Notes under the pieces: model-generated
Seen by the model: only the letters and a program-made list of their open reading frames with translations
Told to the model about the DNA's origin: nothing
The model's database searches: none
Program-made: the position numbers and the translations under genes
Assembly: GCA_019188255.1 (NCBI GenBank)
Contig: JAETXT010000002.1
Location: forward strand, 4,464,001-4,528,000
Reading direction: 5' to 3'
DNA from: Verticillium longisporum
Taxonomy: Eukaryota > Ascomycota > Sordariomycetes > Glomerellales > Plectosphaerellaceae
Length of the DNA stretch: 64,000 nt
Shown: positions 11,062-20,388 of the stretch, one piece after another
How the letters are laid out: each line of letters opens with the position of its first letter
Position numbering within the stretch: position 1 is the first letter of the stretch

Positions 11062-12243
11062 ATGCCTTCTGTCACGATCTCTTCCACCATGCTGGCAGGC
11101 CTGCTGCTGATGCTCGTGCCAGCATCATCTGCCGCTCCCCGGCCCCAGGCACGTGAAGATGTGCCGATGAGGTTGCTGCAGGATGCCAAACCGGCTTTCC
11201 CTTACGACCCAAACACCAATGCCAAGTGCTCCTGGTGGTGGGACAACGAAGGCCAAATTCCATGTGCCAACATGCCCGCTGAATGGGGCATTACCATGCA
11301 GGACTTCCTCCGATGGGTAAGGCCGCCTCCAACGTATTCTTTGTAGCGACTGTGCTAACACCGTCGCCAGAACCCGTCCATCACTTCATCCTGCGGGAAC
11401 TTTCTCAACGGTCGTTCATACTGCGTGGAAGCCTCTGGCGAGGAGCCACCGGTGCCCGGCACGCCGACGACAACGACGGCGCCTGCCACGACGACCAAGC
11501 CATCGAACGGCATCACCACCCCTCAGCCCATCCAGGCCGGCATGGTCGGCAACTGCAACAAGTTTTACTACATCTCCGAGGGCGACAGGTGTCAAGACAT
11601 ACTGAGCTACCAGAAGATCACCTTGGCCGACTTCTTCAAGTGGAACCCTGCCGTCAAGAACGACTGCTCCGGCCTCTGGTCCAAGACGAACGCCTGCGTC
11701 GGCGTCATCGGCCAGGCCCCCGCTGTCACGACGACGACGACCAAGCCAGCCACGCCCACGACCCCGTCCAACGGCATCACGACGCCGCAGCCCATCCAGG
11801 CCGGCATGGTCAGCAACTGCAACAAGTTCCACTACATCTCCGAGGGCGACAGGTGCCAGGATATTCTGAGCTACCAGAAGATCACCCTAGCCAACTTTTT
11901 CAAGTGGAACCCAGCAGTCAAGAGCGACTGCTCCGGCCTCTGGTCCAAGACGCACGCCTGCGTCGGTGTCATCGGCGGCCAGGCGCCGCCCCCGACGCCC
12001 ACCACCACAAAGCCCACCACCACGAAGCCGCCCGGCAACGGCGTCACCACGCCGACCCCGACACAGCCCGGCATGGTGACCAACTGCAACAAGTTCCATT
12101 TCGTCTCGCCGGGCAACACGTGTCAGCAGATTGTCAGCTACCAGAAGATCACCATGGCCAACTTTGTCAAGTGGAACTCGGGCGCCGGCAGCGGGTGCAA
12201 CAATCTGTGGGGTAACACCCATGCCTGCGTTGGTGTGTTTTGA
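11062..12243 (+). CDS. secreted protein with four LysM-like units
   Basis: A predicted secreted chitin-binding protein of 375 residues. Exons are 11062-11316 and 11371-12243, with intron 11317-11370. The N-terminus carries a signal peptide (MLAGLLLMLVPASSAAP). The first LysM-like unit is divergent (CSWWWDNEG..., ITMQDFLRWNP) and is split by the intron. Three regular LysM units follow, each with the pattern CNKF(Y/H), CQ, ILSYQKIT, F(F/V)KWN and ACVGV. They are joined by Thr/Pro-rich linkers that are probably O-glycosylated. Units 2 and 3 are nearly identical, also in DNA. No catalytic domain is present. LysM proteins of this type bind chitin or its oligomers and often sit next to subgroup C chitinases, as here. 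Possible roles are shielding of the fungus's own wall or binding of chitin fragments; which applies cannot be told from sequence. Confidence 0.88.
11503..11985 (+). repeat. tandem duplication of a LysM unit plus linker
   Basis: Two direct copies of about 220 bp start near 11503 and 11767 and encode SNGITTPQPIQAGMV through ACVGVIG. They differ at only a few codons, much less than from the first and last LysM units, which points to a recent tandem duplication or gene conversion. Confidence 0.8.
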
Positions 12244-13312
12244 GGATTTGGATGAATGTTGCTTTTTCGAAGTGAAGAAATGTACTCATGGTGTTGAACT
12301 CGGAACAGAGGGGGTTTGTCTTCACATGTACATATTCTTGGCTACATACCTTGACATGTCGCAGACGTTGGCCCTTAGGCCATCTAATCAATGCACGGTG
12401 TTTTTGTTAAAAGTTGAATCTGGACTCAATGTAGGCAATTGAATGATGCAAGCCCAGCGTGTCGAGTCCAAGGGCCAGCCGCGAGTTGTGGCGTAGCTCT
12501 GGAGAGATGAGGAGTGGGCAGTGTAGCAGGGATTTGAGAGAGGTGTAGGAGACGTTTAGATACCTGGCACAAGTCATGTTGTTGGGCGACCTGTTCGCAG
12601 GTGGCTGTATGCTTCAAATGTTTTGCTTCGCCCATAAACTCTCAACGGCCTTGGTCAACAAGTCAGTTTGACTCTCAAAGCATCAAGTTATCAGCTCACC
12701 TCCAAGTGCTGCGGCTCTCTGACGAGTCTTATCACAACAGACTCAAAGACATTCATTTTCGTTCATGTCCAATTACATCAGCATCAGGTAGTGATCCTGA
12801 CCTGCTAGAATCGCTAAAGTCGAGACGTAAGAATCAACAAGAGACTCAATCAATGGATGTTGCACAGCAGGTTGCGGAGACTTTTGCAGCCTTTCATGAT
12901 CGAGATCTCGCCCTGTTCTTATCGGTGTGTTCTGTTTTGGCTTCCTTCTCAAATGCTCAATAGGGGCGACGAATATCTGTCAATATGAACGGCTTCAATG
13001 GCCACTCATCCTGGAGATAAGTCGAGATACTATTGCTTGAGTCTACACCGCCTGTACCCTGAATTGATTTCAAAATCCATGTCTTCAAGGCGTCGACCAA
13101 CTTACATAAACATGTTGTCCCAATCTCAGACATGTTTGACAGGGCCAGGGAGCCCGGAGAGGGCCGAGACGGACGCATAGCGATTGATTGGAACGAGAGG
13201 ACACCCGCCGGGTAGGAGCGGCTGTCATGATCGGAGTGAAACGAGTATCGGCCGGCGGGTTGGGGAAGCCGATCCACAGGGCGTGCGGAGAAGGGAGCGT
13301 GATAAGCCCAAC

Positions 13313-13400
13313 AGGGGAACGAGACGCCCTGGCCCAGCACATTCCGGGCCTAGGATCACGCCCTATTGAGGGGCTCGCCGACCAACCTCATGGTACCCCT
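13313..13400 (+). promoter_or_regulatory. three STRE-like AGGGG/CCCCT motifs
   Basis: AGGGG occurs at 13313-13317 and 13369-13373, and CCCCT at 13396-13400, within 260 bp of the pyruvate decarboxylase ATG. In fungi the core CCCCT is bound by Msn2/Seb1-type stress regulators. Such short motifs occur by chance in GC-rich DNA, so this is only suggestive. Confidence 0.3.
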
Positions 13401-13444
13401 CGGCATTCGTGCGCCTTGTCGATAGTTGGGGTAAGGCGAGCTCA

Positions 13445-13452
13445 TATAAAAG
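13445..13452 (+). promoter_or_regulatory. TATA box of the pyruvate decarboxylase gene
   Basis: TATAAAAG lies 117 bp upstream of the ATG at 13569, matching the consensus TATAWAWR. It suggests a regulated, possibly strongly inducible promoter. Confidence 0.6.
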
Positions 13453-13568
13453 CCTGTGTCCTTTGATGCATGCTCCAGTGGAGAAGACATGATTCTTGAT
13501 ACTTCAACTGTCCTTTCCCCTCTCACAAGTTGCAACCTCTTATCGAGCTCACTCTGGCTGATCACACA

Positions 13569-15296
13569 ATGGCTTCAACAGTGACGCTCGCAGATTACCT
13601 CTTTGGGCGCCTGCGCCAGCTGGGTGTCGGCTCGATCCACGGTGTGCCTGGAGACTACAACTTGGAGCTCCTGGACTACGTCGAACCGGCAGGCCTGCGC
13701 TGGGTCGGCAATGCAAACGAGCTCAACGCCGCCTTTGCGGCCGATGCCGATGCGAGGATCAAGGGGATCGGCGCCGCCATCACCACCGTTGGCGGCGGTG
13801 AGCTGTCCGCCGTGAAGGGCATGGCGGGAGCCTACGCCGAGTTCGCCCCCGTTGTTCACATTGTTGGCATCCCGCCTCGCTCCTCCATAGACGGCCGCCT
13901 CCTGATCCATCACACCTTCAATGATGGCGAGTATCGTCGGTTCGCGGCCATGCACGCTCATGTCACGGTGGCCCAGGCCTGCCTTACCGACCCGCGGACG
14001 AGCGCTGAGCAGATTGACGATGTCCTGAGGCAGTGTCTACTGTACAGCCGGCCTGTGTATATTGAGGTCCCCGTCGACATGGTGGCGAAGCCCCTCTCGG
14101 CCAGCAGGCTCGAGTCCCCCGTCGAGGTTCCCCAAGGCGAACAGGACGCAGAACAGAACGGTGTGCTCGAAACGGTCCTCCAAAAGATCTACGACGCGAA
14201 GAAGCCCGTCATCTTTGTTGACGGCGAAAGCAGACCCCTGGGCATCTGCAAACAGGCCGAGCAAATCGTCGAGGGGACCAAGTGGCCGACGTGGACAACG
14301 CCTTTCGGCAAAAGCCTGACCAACGAGACGTTGACAAACTTCCACGGCATCTACCAGGGCAAATACGACGACCCGGCAGTGCAGAGGTTCATCGGCGACG
14401 CGGATCTCATCCTCATTTTTGGCCCGCACTTCAGTTCCACAAACACCAGCGCCTGGTCCAGCATTCCCAACGAGAACGTCTCGGTCCTCTTCACCACCAA
14501 AGGCGTTCAAGTCGGAGGTAAGCTGTTTCGCGACGTATCAGCCAAGACCGTCGTCTCCCAGCTCGCCAGCGCCCTCGACTTCAGCCGCGTGGCGTCGTAC
14601 AGCCCCTACCCAGAGCTGCCTCGCGACAAGTCCCTGCGCATCGCCGACATGCCCATGGACGAGCCGCTCGAACAGTCCGCGCTGTGGAAGGTGCTGGCTG
14701 GCATGGTCAACCCCGGCGACATTGTGCTGGGCGAGACCGGCACCGCAGGCTACGGCGTCCGCGAGATGCCGCTGCCGCCCGACACGAGACTGTTCACGCC
14801 CGTGACGTGGCTCTCCATCGGCTACATGTTGCCGGGCGCCCAGGGCGCCGCGCTGGCCCAGCGGGAGCTCCTCGCGTCCTCCCCGTCCTCTGGTCCGTCG
14901 ACGCCCAAGACGATCCTGTTCATCGGCGACGGCAGCTTCCAGATGACGGTGCAGGAGATTGCCACGATTGTGCGTCTCGAGCTCAACGTTGTCATCTTCC
15001 TCATCAACAATGACGGATACACGATTGAACGCTGCATCCACGGACGGAATCAGGCGTACAACGACGTTTCCCCGCTGCGGTACCTGGAAGCGCCGAGCTT
15101 CTTCGGCGCCAAGAAGAGCACATATACCGCATCTGCGAGGACATGGCGCGAGCTGCAGACCGTGCTAGATAGCGGGACACTCCATGATGAGAAGGAACTG
15201 AGGATGGTAGAGATCTTCTTGGGGCGGGACGATGCTCCGAAGGGGCCTCTGCTGCAGTACATGATCAGCCAGAAAGAGAAGGAGTCTGCGACATGA
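13569..15296 (+). CDS. pyruvate decarboxylase-like ThDP enzyme
   Basis: A cytosolic 2-oxo-acid decarboxylase of 575 residues, presumably converting pyruvate to acetaldehyde and CO2 with thiamine diphosphate and Mg2+. A single exon is used. An upstream in-frame ATG at 13530 is less likely, because residue numbering from 13569 fits yeast Pdc1. Catalytic residues are present: Asp29 in HGVPGDYN, Glu51 in NANELNAAF, His114-His115 in LLIHHTFNDG. The ThDP motif runs from GDGS (453-456) to NN (480-481), followed by the conserved Glu487 in NNDGYTIE. Some usually conserved spots differ (ADADAR for the common ADGYAR; TTVGGGELS for TTFGVGELS), suggesting a divergent paralogue. Phenylpyruvate or indolepyruvate decarboxylase activity is an alternative. 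Confidence 0.9.
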   Translation: MASTVTLADYLFGRLRQLGVGSIHGVPGDYNLELLDYVEPAGLRWVGNANELNAAFAADADARIKGIGAAITTVGGGELSAVKGMAGAYAEFAPVVHIVGIPPRSSIDGRLLIHHTFNDGEYRRFAAMHAHVTVAQACLTDPRTSAEQIDDVLRQCLLYSRPVYIEVPVDMVAKPLSASRLESPVEVPQGEQDAEQNGVLETVLQKIYDAKKPVIFVDGESRPLGICKQAEQIVEGTKWPTWTTPFGKSLTNETLTNFHGIYQGKYDDPAVQRFIGDADLILIFGPHFSSTNTSAWSSIPNENVSVLFTTKGVQVGGKLFRDVSAKTVVSQLASALDFSRVASYSPYPELPRDKSLRIADMPMDEPLEQSALWKVLAGMVNPGDIVLGETGTAGYGVREMPLPPDTRLFTPVTWLSIGYMLPGAQGAALAQRELLASSPSSGPSTPKTILFIGDGSFQMTVQEIATIVRLELNVVIFLINNDGYTIERCIHGRNQAYNDVSPLRYLEAPSFFGAKKSTYTASARTWRELQTVLDSGTLHDEKELRMVEIFLGRDDAPKGPLLQYMISQKEKESAT

Positions 15297-15596
15297 GTAG
15301 CGGAGAGGCCGGACACAATAGTGATGTAAATCAAAGAAGTAGCAACAGAACCACTAAACATGTAAATTGATGGAATTGCTACTGTACAAGAAGGTACCGG
15401 ACTTCTCAGGTGGTTGAGATGCGAACTGAGCCTTACGATCACCGTCATTGGGGATTCCCGCCCATTGGAGCAACACGTGATCTGGCGACTGGCTGAGTCA
15501 GAAATACGGCAATCCCCTGCTTGGCACATGTTCTCGGGCCATTCTCAATAAGATGTCTTCTGGAAATGCTTTTCACCTATATCAATCACAAAAATC

Positions 15597-15902
15597 ATGT
15601 CGAGGCAGGAGATATTACACGCATACAGGCACCTCTACCGCGGCCTTCTCCGGGCTGTGCAATTCTCCGTCAAGGGTCGGTACACAGCACGCGATCAGCT
15701 CCGAGCAGCCTTCCGTGACAAGAACGCGACATTTGAGGCCGAGAGCGTCAAGCGCACCATTTGGTTCATCAACTCGGCTGCTCTGGAGCGCGGCCTGGAA
15801 CACAGCATTCTGAAGAACCTCATCCGCACAGCCTATGCTCGTCAAAAACCCGAGACCTGGCGATCTGTCGTGAAAACCGCCAGTCAACCCAAGAAGAAGT
15901 GA
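15597..15902 (+). CDS. LYR-motif mitochondrial protein (DUF1763-like)
   Basis: A small basic protein of 101 residues encoded by one exon. It carries L-Y-R at residues 13-15 (AYRHLYRGLLRAVQF), then RDQLRAAFRDKNATF and WFINSAALERGLEHSILKNLI, and ends in KKK. This is the helical layout of LYR proteins, which bind acyl-ACP and assist assembly or Fe-S delivery in mitochondria. The best match I recall is the fungal DUF1763 group; the client complex is unknown. It lies 300 bp downstream of the pyruvate decarboxylase gene on the same strand, with its own short upstream region. Recognition is from pattern memory; no search was run. Confidence 0.75.
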   Translation: MSRQEILHAYRHLYRGLLRAVQFSVKGRYTARDQLRAAFRDKNATFEAESVKRTIWFINSAALERGLEHSILKNLIRTAYARQKPETWRSVVKTASQPKKK

Positions 15903-17747
15903 GTGTCGCAGCAGCACCCGTAGAGACGATTTCCTGTGGTGGTGCCGGAGAGAAATTGACCGGAAGTAGAACTCAGCAGACAGCCGACGACGCTGTTGCG
16001 AATGGCATGAAGCATTACGACATGACTGTGGCGATGCTGAACAAGACGATGGGCCTGTGTCTCCGGTGAACGAGACATGTGCCCATTCGCTGAAGCCATC
16101 GAGCTCGATCAGGCCCTGAGCTCAGACGCCACAACTATGCATGCGCAAGATGGGCATAGTCACCCTCGAGCAGACGAGCGAAAGTCGACGACTACTTGGT
16201 TGCCCTTAGTCAGAACCCCAGAAGAGCAGCCTCGAGAGGGTGTTCGTGAAACTGGTATGGTTGGCTGGGTAGCGGCAGGCAAGTTACGCGGGGTTGGAGC
16301 CACTGTCGAGTCGAAATGCGCCGTCGACATGCATGGCGGGATCATTCCCCAACCCAGCTGGCCTGGTGATTTGGAGAACCGCTGCTGGCGCCCGTTGGAT
16401 GCCGATTGTTGCTCCAGAGAGCAGCATCTGAAGGCTCAGGGGGTCGTGATCGAGCGAGCTGTACGAGGGCTTTGCTGCTCACCTTCATTGCCAAGACATG
16501 TCGACACAGCTCGGAAGCGCTGCCGCCGCTTCACAACACAGTCGTGGATCGCTCATGTCGGGTCGTTGGACGGCGACAGTTGGGCAGGGGGGAGGTTCGA
16601 AAATGACGTTAGCATGCATCGAATTGGCATACTCTTACCCCGTGCCGCCCAGGCGGTGGGACGCCTCAGACAGACAGTTCGACCAGCCTCTCAGGTCAGG
16701 CGAGGTTCCCAAATCCTCTCGAATCTTGGTATCCACATATAATAAAGAAGCAGACCGGAATAACTCTAGACGAGGTAGCTGCCCAAGATAGCTACCTAGC
16801 CAGCATTAATAGCCTCACCACTTGTGCGAAACTGCCTAGCTGGAAGCGACGTATATGTTCAGGATGGTAAGATGCCATGTGACAACGCAGTCAAGTCACG
16901 ATGTTCTGCCCAATGCAGCTTCCGATGGGCCCCAAGAAGCCTCTAGTCCCAGAATCGTCGCAACGGCGAATCAACAGCCTTCACGCGGTGGAGCTTCATT
17001 GGCGCGCCCGCAGTTCGCAGCTCGACCAGAGGCCGCCAGGTACCGGTAGTGCACTCGCTCACTGTCCGCCGGGACTCCACTGGAGTGAGCCGCTGGACCT
17101 GGACCTCGCCGCATCATACCCTCCCCCCCCCCAAAAGCCGAGTGCCCGGCTATCCACTGACCAGTGAGGAACCCCCCTACCGAGCGGAATGTCCTCTTGG
17201 ACGCTCCCTCTCGATGCCCGCATTCGAACATGCTCTGACCCCGCAATCACTCCGACTTTGTCTTCCCTTCTTCTTCTTCATTCTCAAGCATCATCGCCCA
17301 AGCTGCATGGGAAGTCGCTACTACGGTCACAGTTCTTGGGGGTTCAGCTCTCGATCTCCCAGGCAAAGACGGTTGAAACACGACTGAACAATTCATTGCC
17401 CGCCTCCACTGTCTGATCTTCCCTTATCGCCTCGCCTCGGTCTCGACCGCCCACTCAAACGCCGCTAGTTCTCCCCCCCCATCCCGTCACTTGAGGGCCC
17501 GTCGCAGCTTCACAGCGGGGAGGGGTCTGCTTGTACGGATGGAACCACGTCTATAGACGTCCGTCCGCGTCGTCACCAGAGTGAGCTGAGGGCCTCTCAA
17601 CCTCCCTTCTGGCCAATCTCTTTGCTACCAATACACACCACGAATCTTGAAGCTCGAAGCTCCAAAGTCCGAAGACACAAGACCCACGACATCTGCCCAC
17701 CGCCAGACTCACACCTGGACCACCAGCAGCGGCAGAGACGCAGAAGC
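15903..17747. other. intergenic, 1.8 kb
   Basis: The longest open frame here (16077-16742, about 220 codons) has no domain, is overlapped by frames on both strands, and is not supported as a gene. A C10 tract lies at 17123-17132. The last 400 bp are rich in C and T, as in fungal promoters and leaders of the following carrier gene. Confidence 0.5.
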
Positions 17748-19000
17748 ATGCCCGCCCAATTCTTAGAGAGACACCATGTGCCGACCACCGTCACACCTTC
17801 GATCATGCCTCAACACGAAAAGCCTCAGAGGCTGGTCAAGCGATACCGTACAGAAATTGCCGCCAGCACGTCCAGTGTATTCTCCACCGTCGTCGCCTTT
17901 CCTCTTGACAGCGTGAAGACGCGTATGCAAACCTACCGATATGATGGATTCCTCGACTGCGTCCGCCACACCTACCAGACCGAACAGCTACGGGGCTTCT
18001 TCAGAGGTATGTGCCTCTCTCCTCTCTTCCGTGACGCTCTGCACAGGACACGCCAGAGCAACCAACTAACACGCCCCCAGGTGTACTGGCCCCGACCGCC
18101 AGCGTAACCCTCGTCCGAACCGTCTCCTTTTCTATATACCAGCGCGCCAAATACGGATACTCGGGCTGGATCAAGACAAACATGGGCGTCGACGTCCTCG
18201 ACCACGTCAACAGGAAAGGCACATATCCCAACTTTTACTCAGTCGCCTGCTTCGGCGCGGCTGGCGCCACGGCCGGCTCCTGTATCACAGTCGTCGCTTG
18301 TCCGTTTGAGCTCACCAAGCTGAGCGCCCAAGTTTCCGTGTTGCTCTCGGATCAGAAGAAACTCGCAGAGGCGAACTGCCGCGTGAGCAACGGCCACGCC
18401 GTTGCCGCGAGCTACCAGAACAAGGGGACGATTAAGACGATGCGTAACATTATCCGCCATCGGGGCATTTTTGGCCTCTATACTGGTTTTAACCTGCATC
18501 TACGTAAGAAGCCCCACCCTGCTTTCGTCTTCTCGGCTTGAGGCAGCAAACATGAAAGCTAAACCCAGCTGTGCAGTGCGGGACACACTCGGCACCGCTA
18601 TTTACTTCATGGTGTACGAGAGCGGCAAACAGCTCGGCACAACATACGGCGGTGACAGCCCCACGACGAACAAATTGGCGGTCGTTGCATCAGGTGGACT
18701 ATGCGGAATCGTATCATGGGCCATGATCTGTACGTTTTTTCTTGACCTCAGAGACATGGAGCCTCCCAGCTGACCTCGACCCCAGACCCCATTGACTCTG
18801 CCAAGAGCATCTATCAGCGCAACTCACTATTATACTCGCGAGGCCAGCAGGTCGAGCCGCCCCCAAAGATCACGTTCTTCCGGAAGCACATGTATCGCGG
18901 CCTCGGCGTTTCCATGGGACGCTCCTGCGTCGTCAACGCCATCTTCTTCTCTGCCTTTGAGTTTACAAAGAAGCACGTCAACTCGCTGGATGACGATTAA
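17748..19000 (+). CDS. mitochondrial carrier family (SLC25) protein
   Basis: A six-helix inner-membrane transporter of 349 residues. Exons are 17748-18006, 18081-18503, 18577-18729 and 18786-19000; all introns are GT-AG and every junction is phase 1. The three carrier signatures P-x-[DE]-x-x-[KR] are present: FPLDSVKTRMQ (from residue 51), CPFELTKLSAQ in the middle and YPIDSAKSIYQ in the last third. Each is followed at the usual distance by a Gly-rich even-numbered helix start (LRGFFRG, GIFGLYTGF, MYRGLGVSMGRS). The N-terminal 30 residues may be cytosolic. A second ATG at 17805 is possible. The substrate cannot be read from sequence. Confidence 0.9.
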
Positions 19001-20388
19001 GGGGGCAAGCTCTTCTCGAACAAGGCATTTGCTGCGCCACCCCACTGATGAACACCAGAACCACTGGAAACAAATTTGTATGGGCGTAACTGAAAGTTTG
19101 CATGGCAGGACAAGTGGCGGCGTTACGGAACTGATCTTTTTTTTTCTTTCTTCCCTCTACGGAGGGAAGTATGCCACGTGCATGCCGGACAACGGGGACA
19201 CGGACATGGACACGGATTAGGAACATGGGACATAAGGGCGGGTGGAACAAGCCAGATAGGAAAGACCCAAAGATATCGTTCGTCAAGCTATTAAAAGCAA
19301 TCGAGGAAACACATTTCTCGTAATAGTGAGCTTCGGCTGATGTGCCGCGGGGGCCTTTTTTTCTGGCAGATCGAAACGCAGTGGTCAGACTGTGGCTCCT
19401 GTCAAGGCTGTTGGGAGGCCACAGTCTGTTGAAGCTCGCGTTTCAAGGCCCGGGCAGCTCCAAGCTTCTGGAACCTCAGACTAGATTGGGAGTGACTGGG
19501 ACCTGAAGCCAGTGCGGTGGCTGATAATGCCTCACGATGAGATACGTGCCATGCCGCCAGCCCCTCGATGTGCTGCGTCAGTGCTGGGGCACAGAGAATG
19601 GGGATGCTTCAGGTCAACCCTCGGGTCAACAACCAACGTGCTTGGGTACTTTGGACCTCAGGGTGAATGGGTCTCACGGCAGACAAACCCACCAACCAGC
19701 GTGCTCCCATTGCAGCACCCACCAGATCGAGCAATGAGTTCGGATTATAGTAGCCCCAGCACCGATTGGCGCATTGAACCCCTGCTTATGGAGCCGGGCG
19801 GGCCGTTCTGCACCTCTTTGAATCTGACCAGGCCTTCACGGTAGCCGCCAATGCTTGAATGCCCCACATGACCTTGAAGAGACTCGGCGTCACGCATCAG
19901 TCGGGCGACTACCCTTTTCGCCCAACATCATTCTCACATTCTGCAACTGCACTTTGCGAGTCTCCACGTGTGTACCACGCTCTGAGTCGCTACAAGACGC
20001 ACACTGGGGCGTTCGCTTTCTCTATTTTACCGGAGCGCAAATCTCGTCAGCTCAGGTAGCTTGTTTCACTTCTTCGCGTTCGCGTTCGCAGTTCACGTTC
20101 CCTCTCACCCGAGGGATCAGCACCTGAATGAAGGCAGGCTCATCAGCTTCGCAATACGTGTCCAGGACATTGATACAGAGGCCATCCGAGCTCTCAACGC
20201 GTTGGAGCGGCTGTTCTCGTTGACACTGGCCATCGTTGCTCGTCCGCTCCTTTCGCTTCTTGGTTTCAGGCCTGTCGTTCTGTCTCATTGCGCGTGCAAC
20301 TAACCCTGACATTCCCTGGTCCTCGCGGCTTCCTGTACTCTTGTTCGTCATTGCCATGACCAGTCACTGGTACGACTAGGACCAAACC
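19001..20388. other. intergenic, 1.4 kb
   Basis: No gene is supported. The open frames are short (up to about 110 codons) and overlapping, without recognisable features. The stretch holds the 3' region of the carrier gene and the promoter of the DUF2293 gene. Confidence 0.5.

Larger units (their letters stand above)
12244..13568. other. intergenic, upstream of pyruvate decarboxylase
   Basis: No gene is supported. The distal part is ordinary sequence. The last 300 bp carry promoter-like elements of the pyruvate decarboxylase gene, listed separately. Confidence 0.5.

Noticed and set aside
16077..16742. Open frame of 221 codons on the plus strand between the LYR and carrier genes
   Set aside because: No domain, signal peptide or conserved pattern; overlapping frames on both strands are similarly open, as expected in GC-rich DNA.
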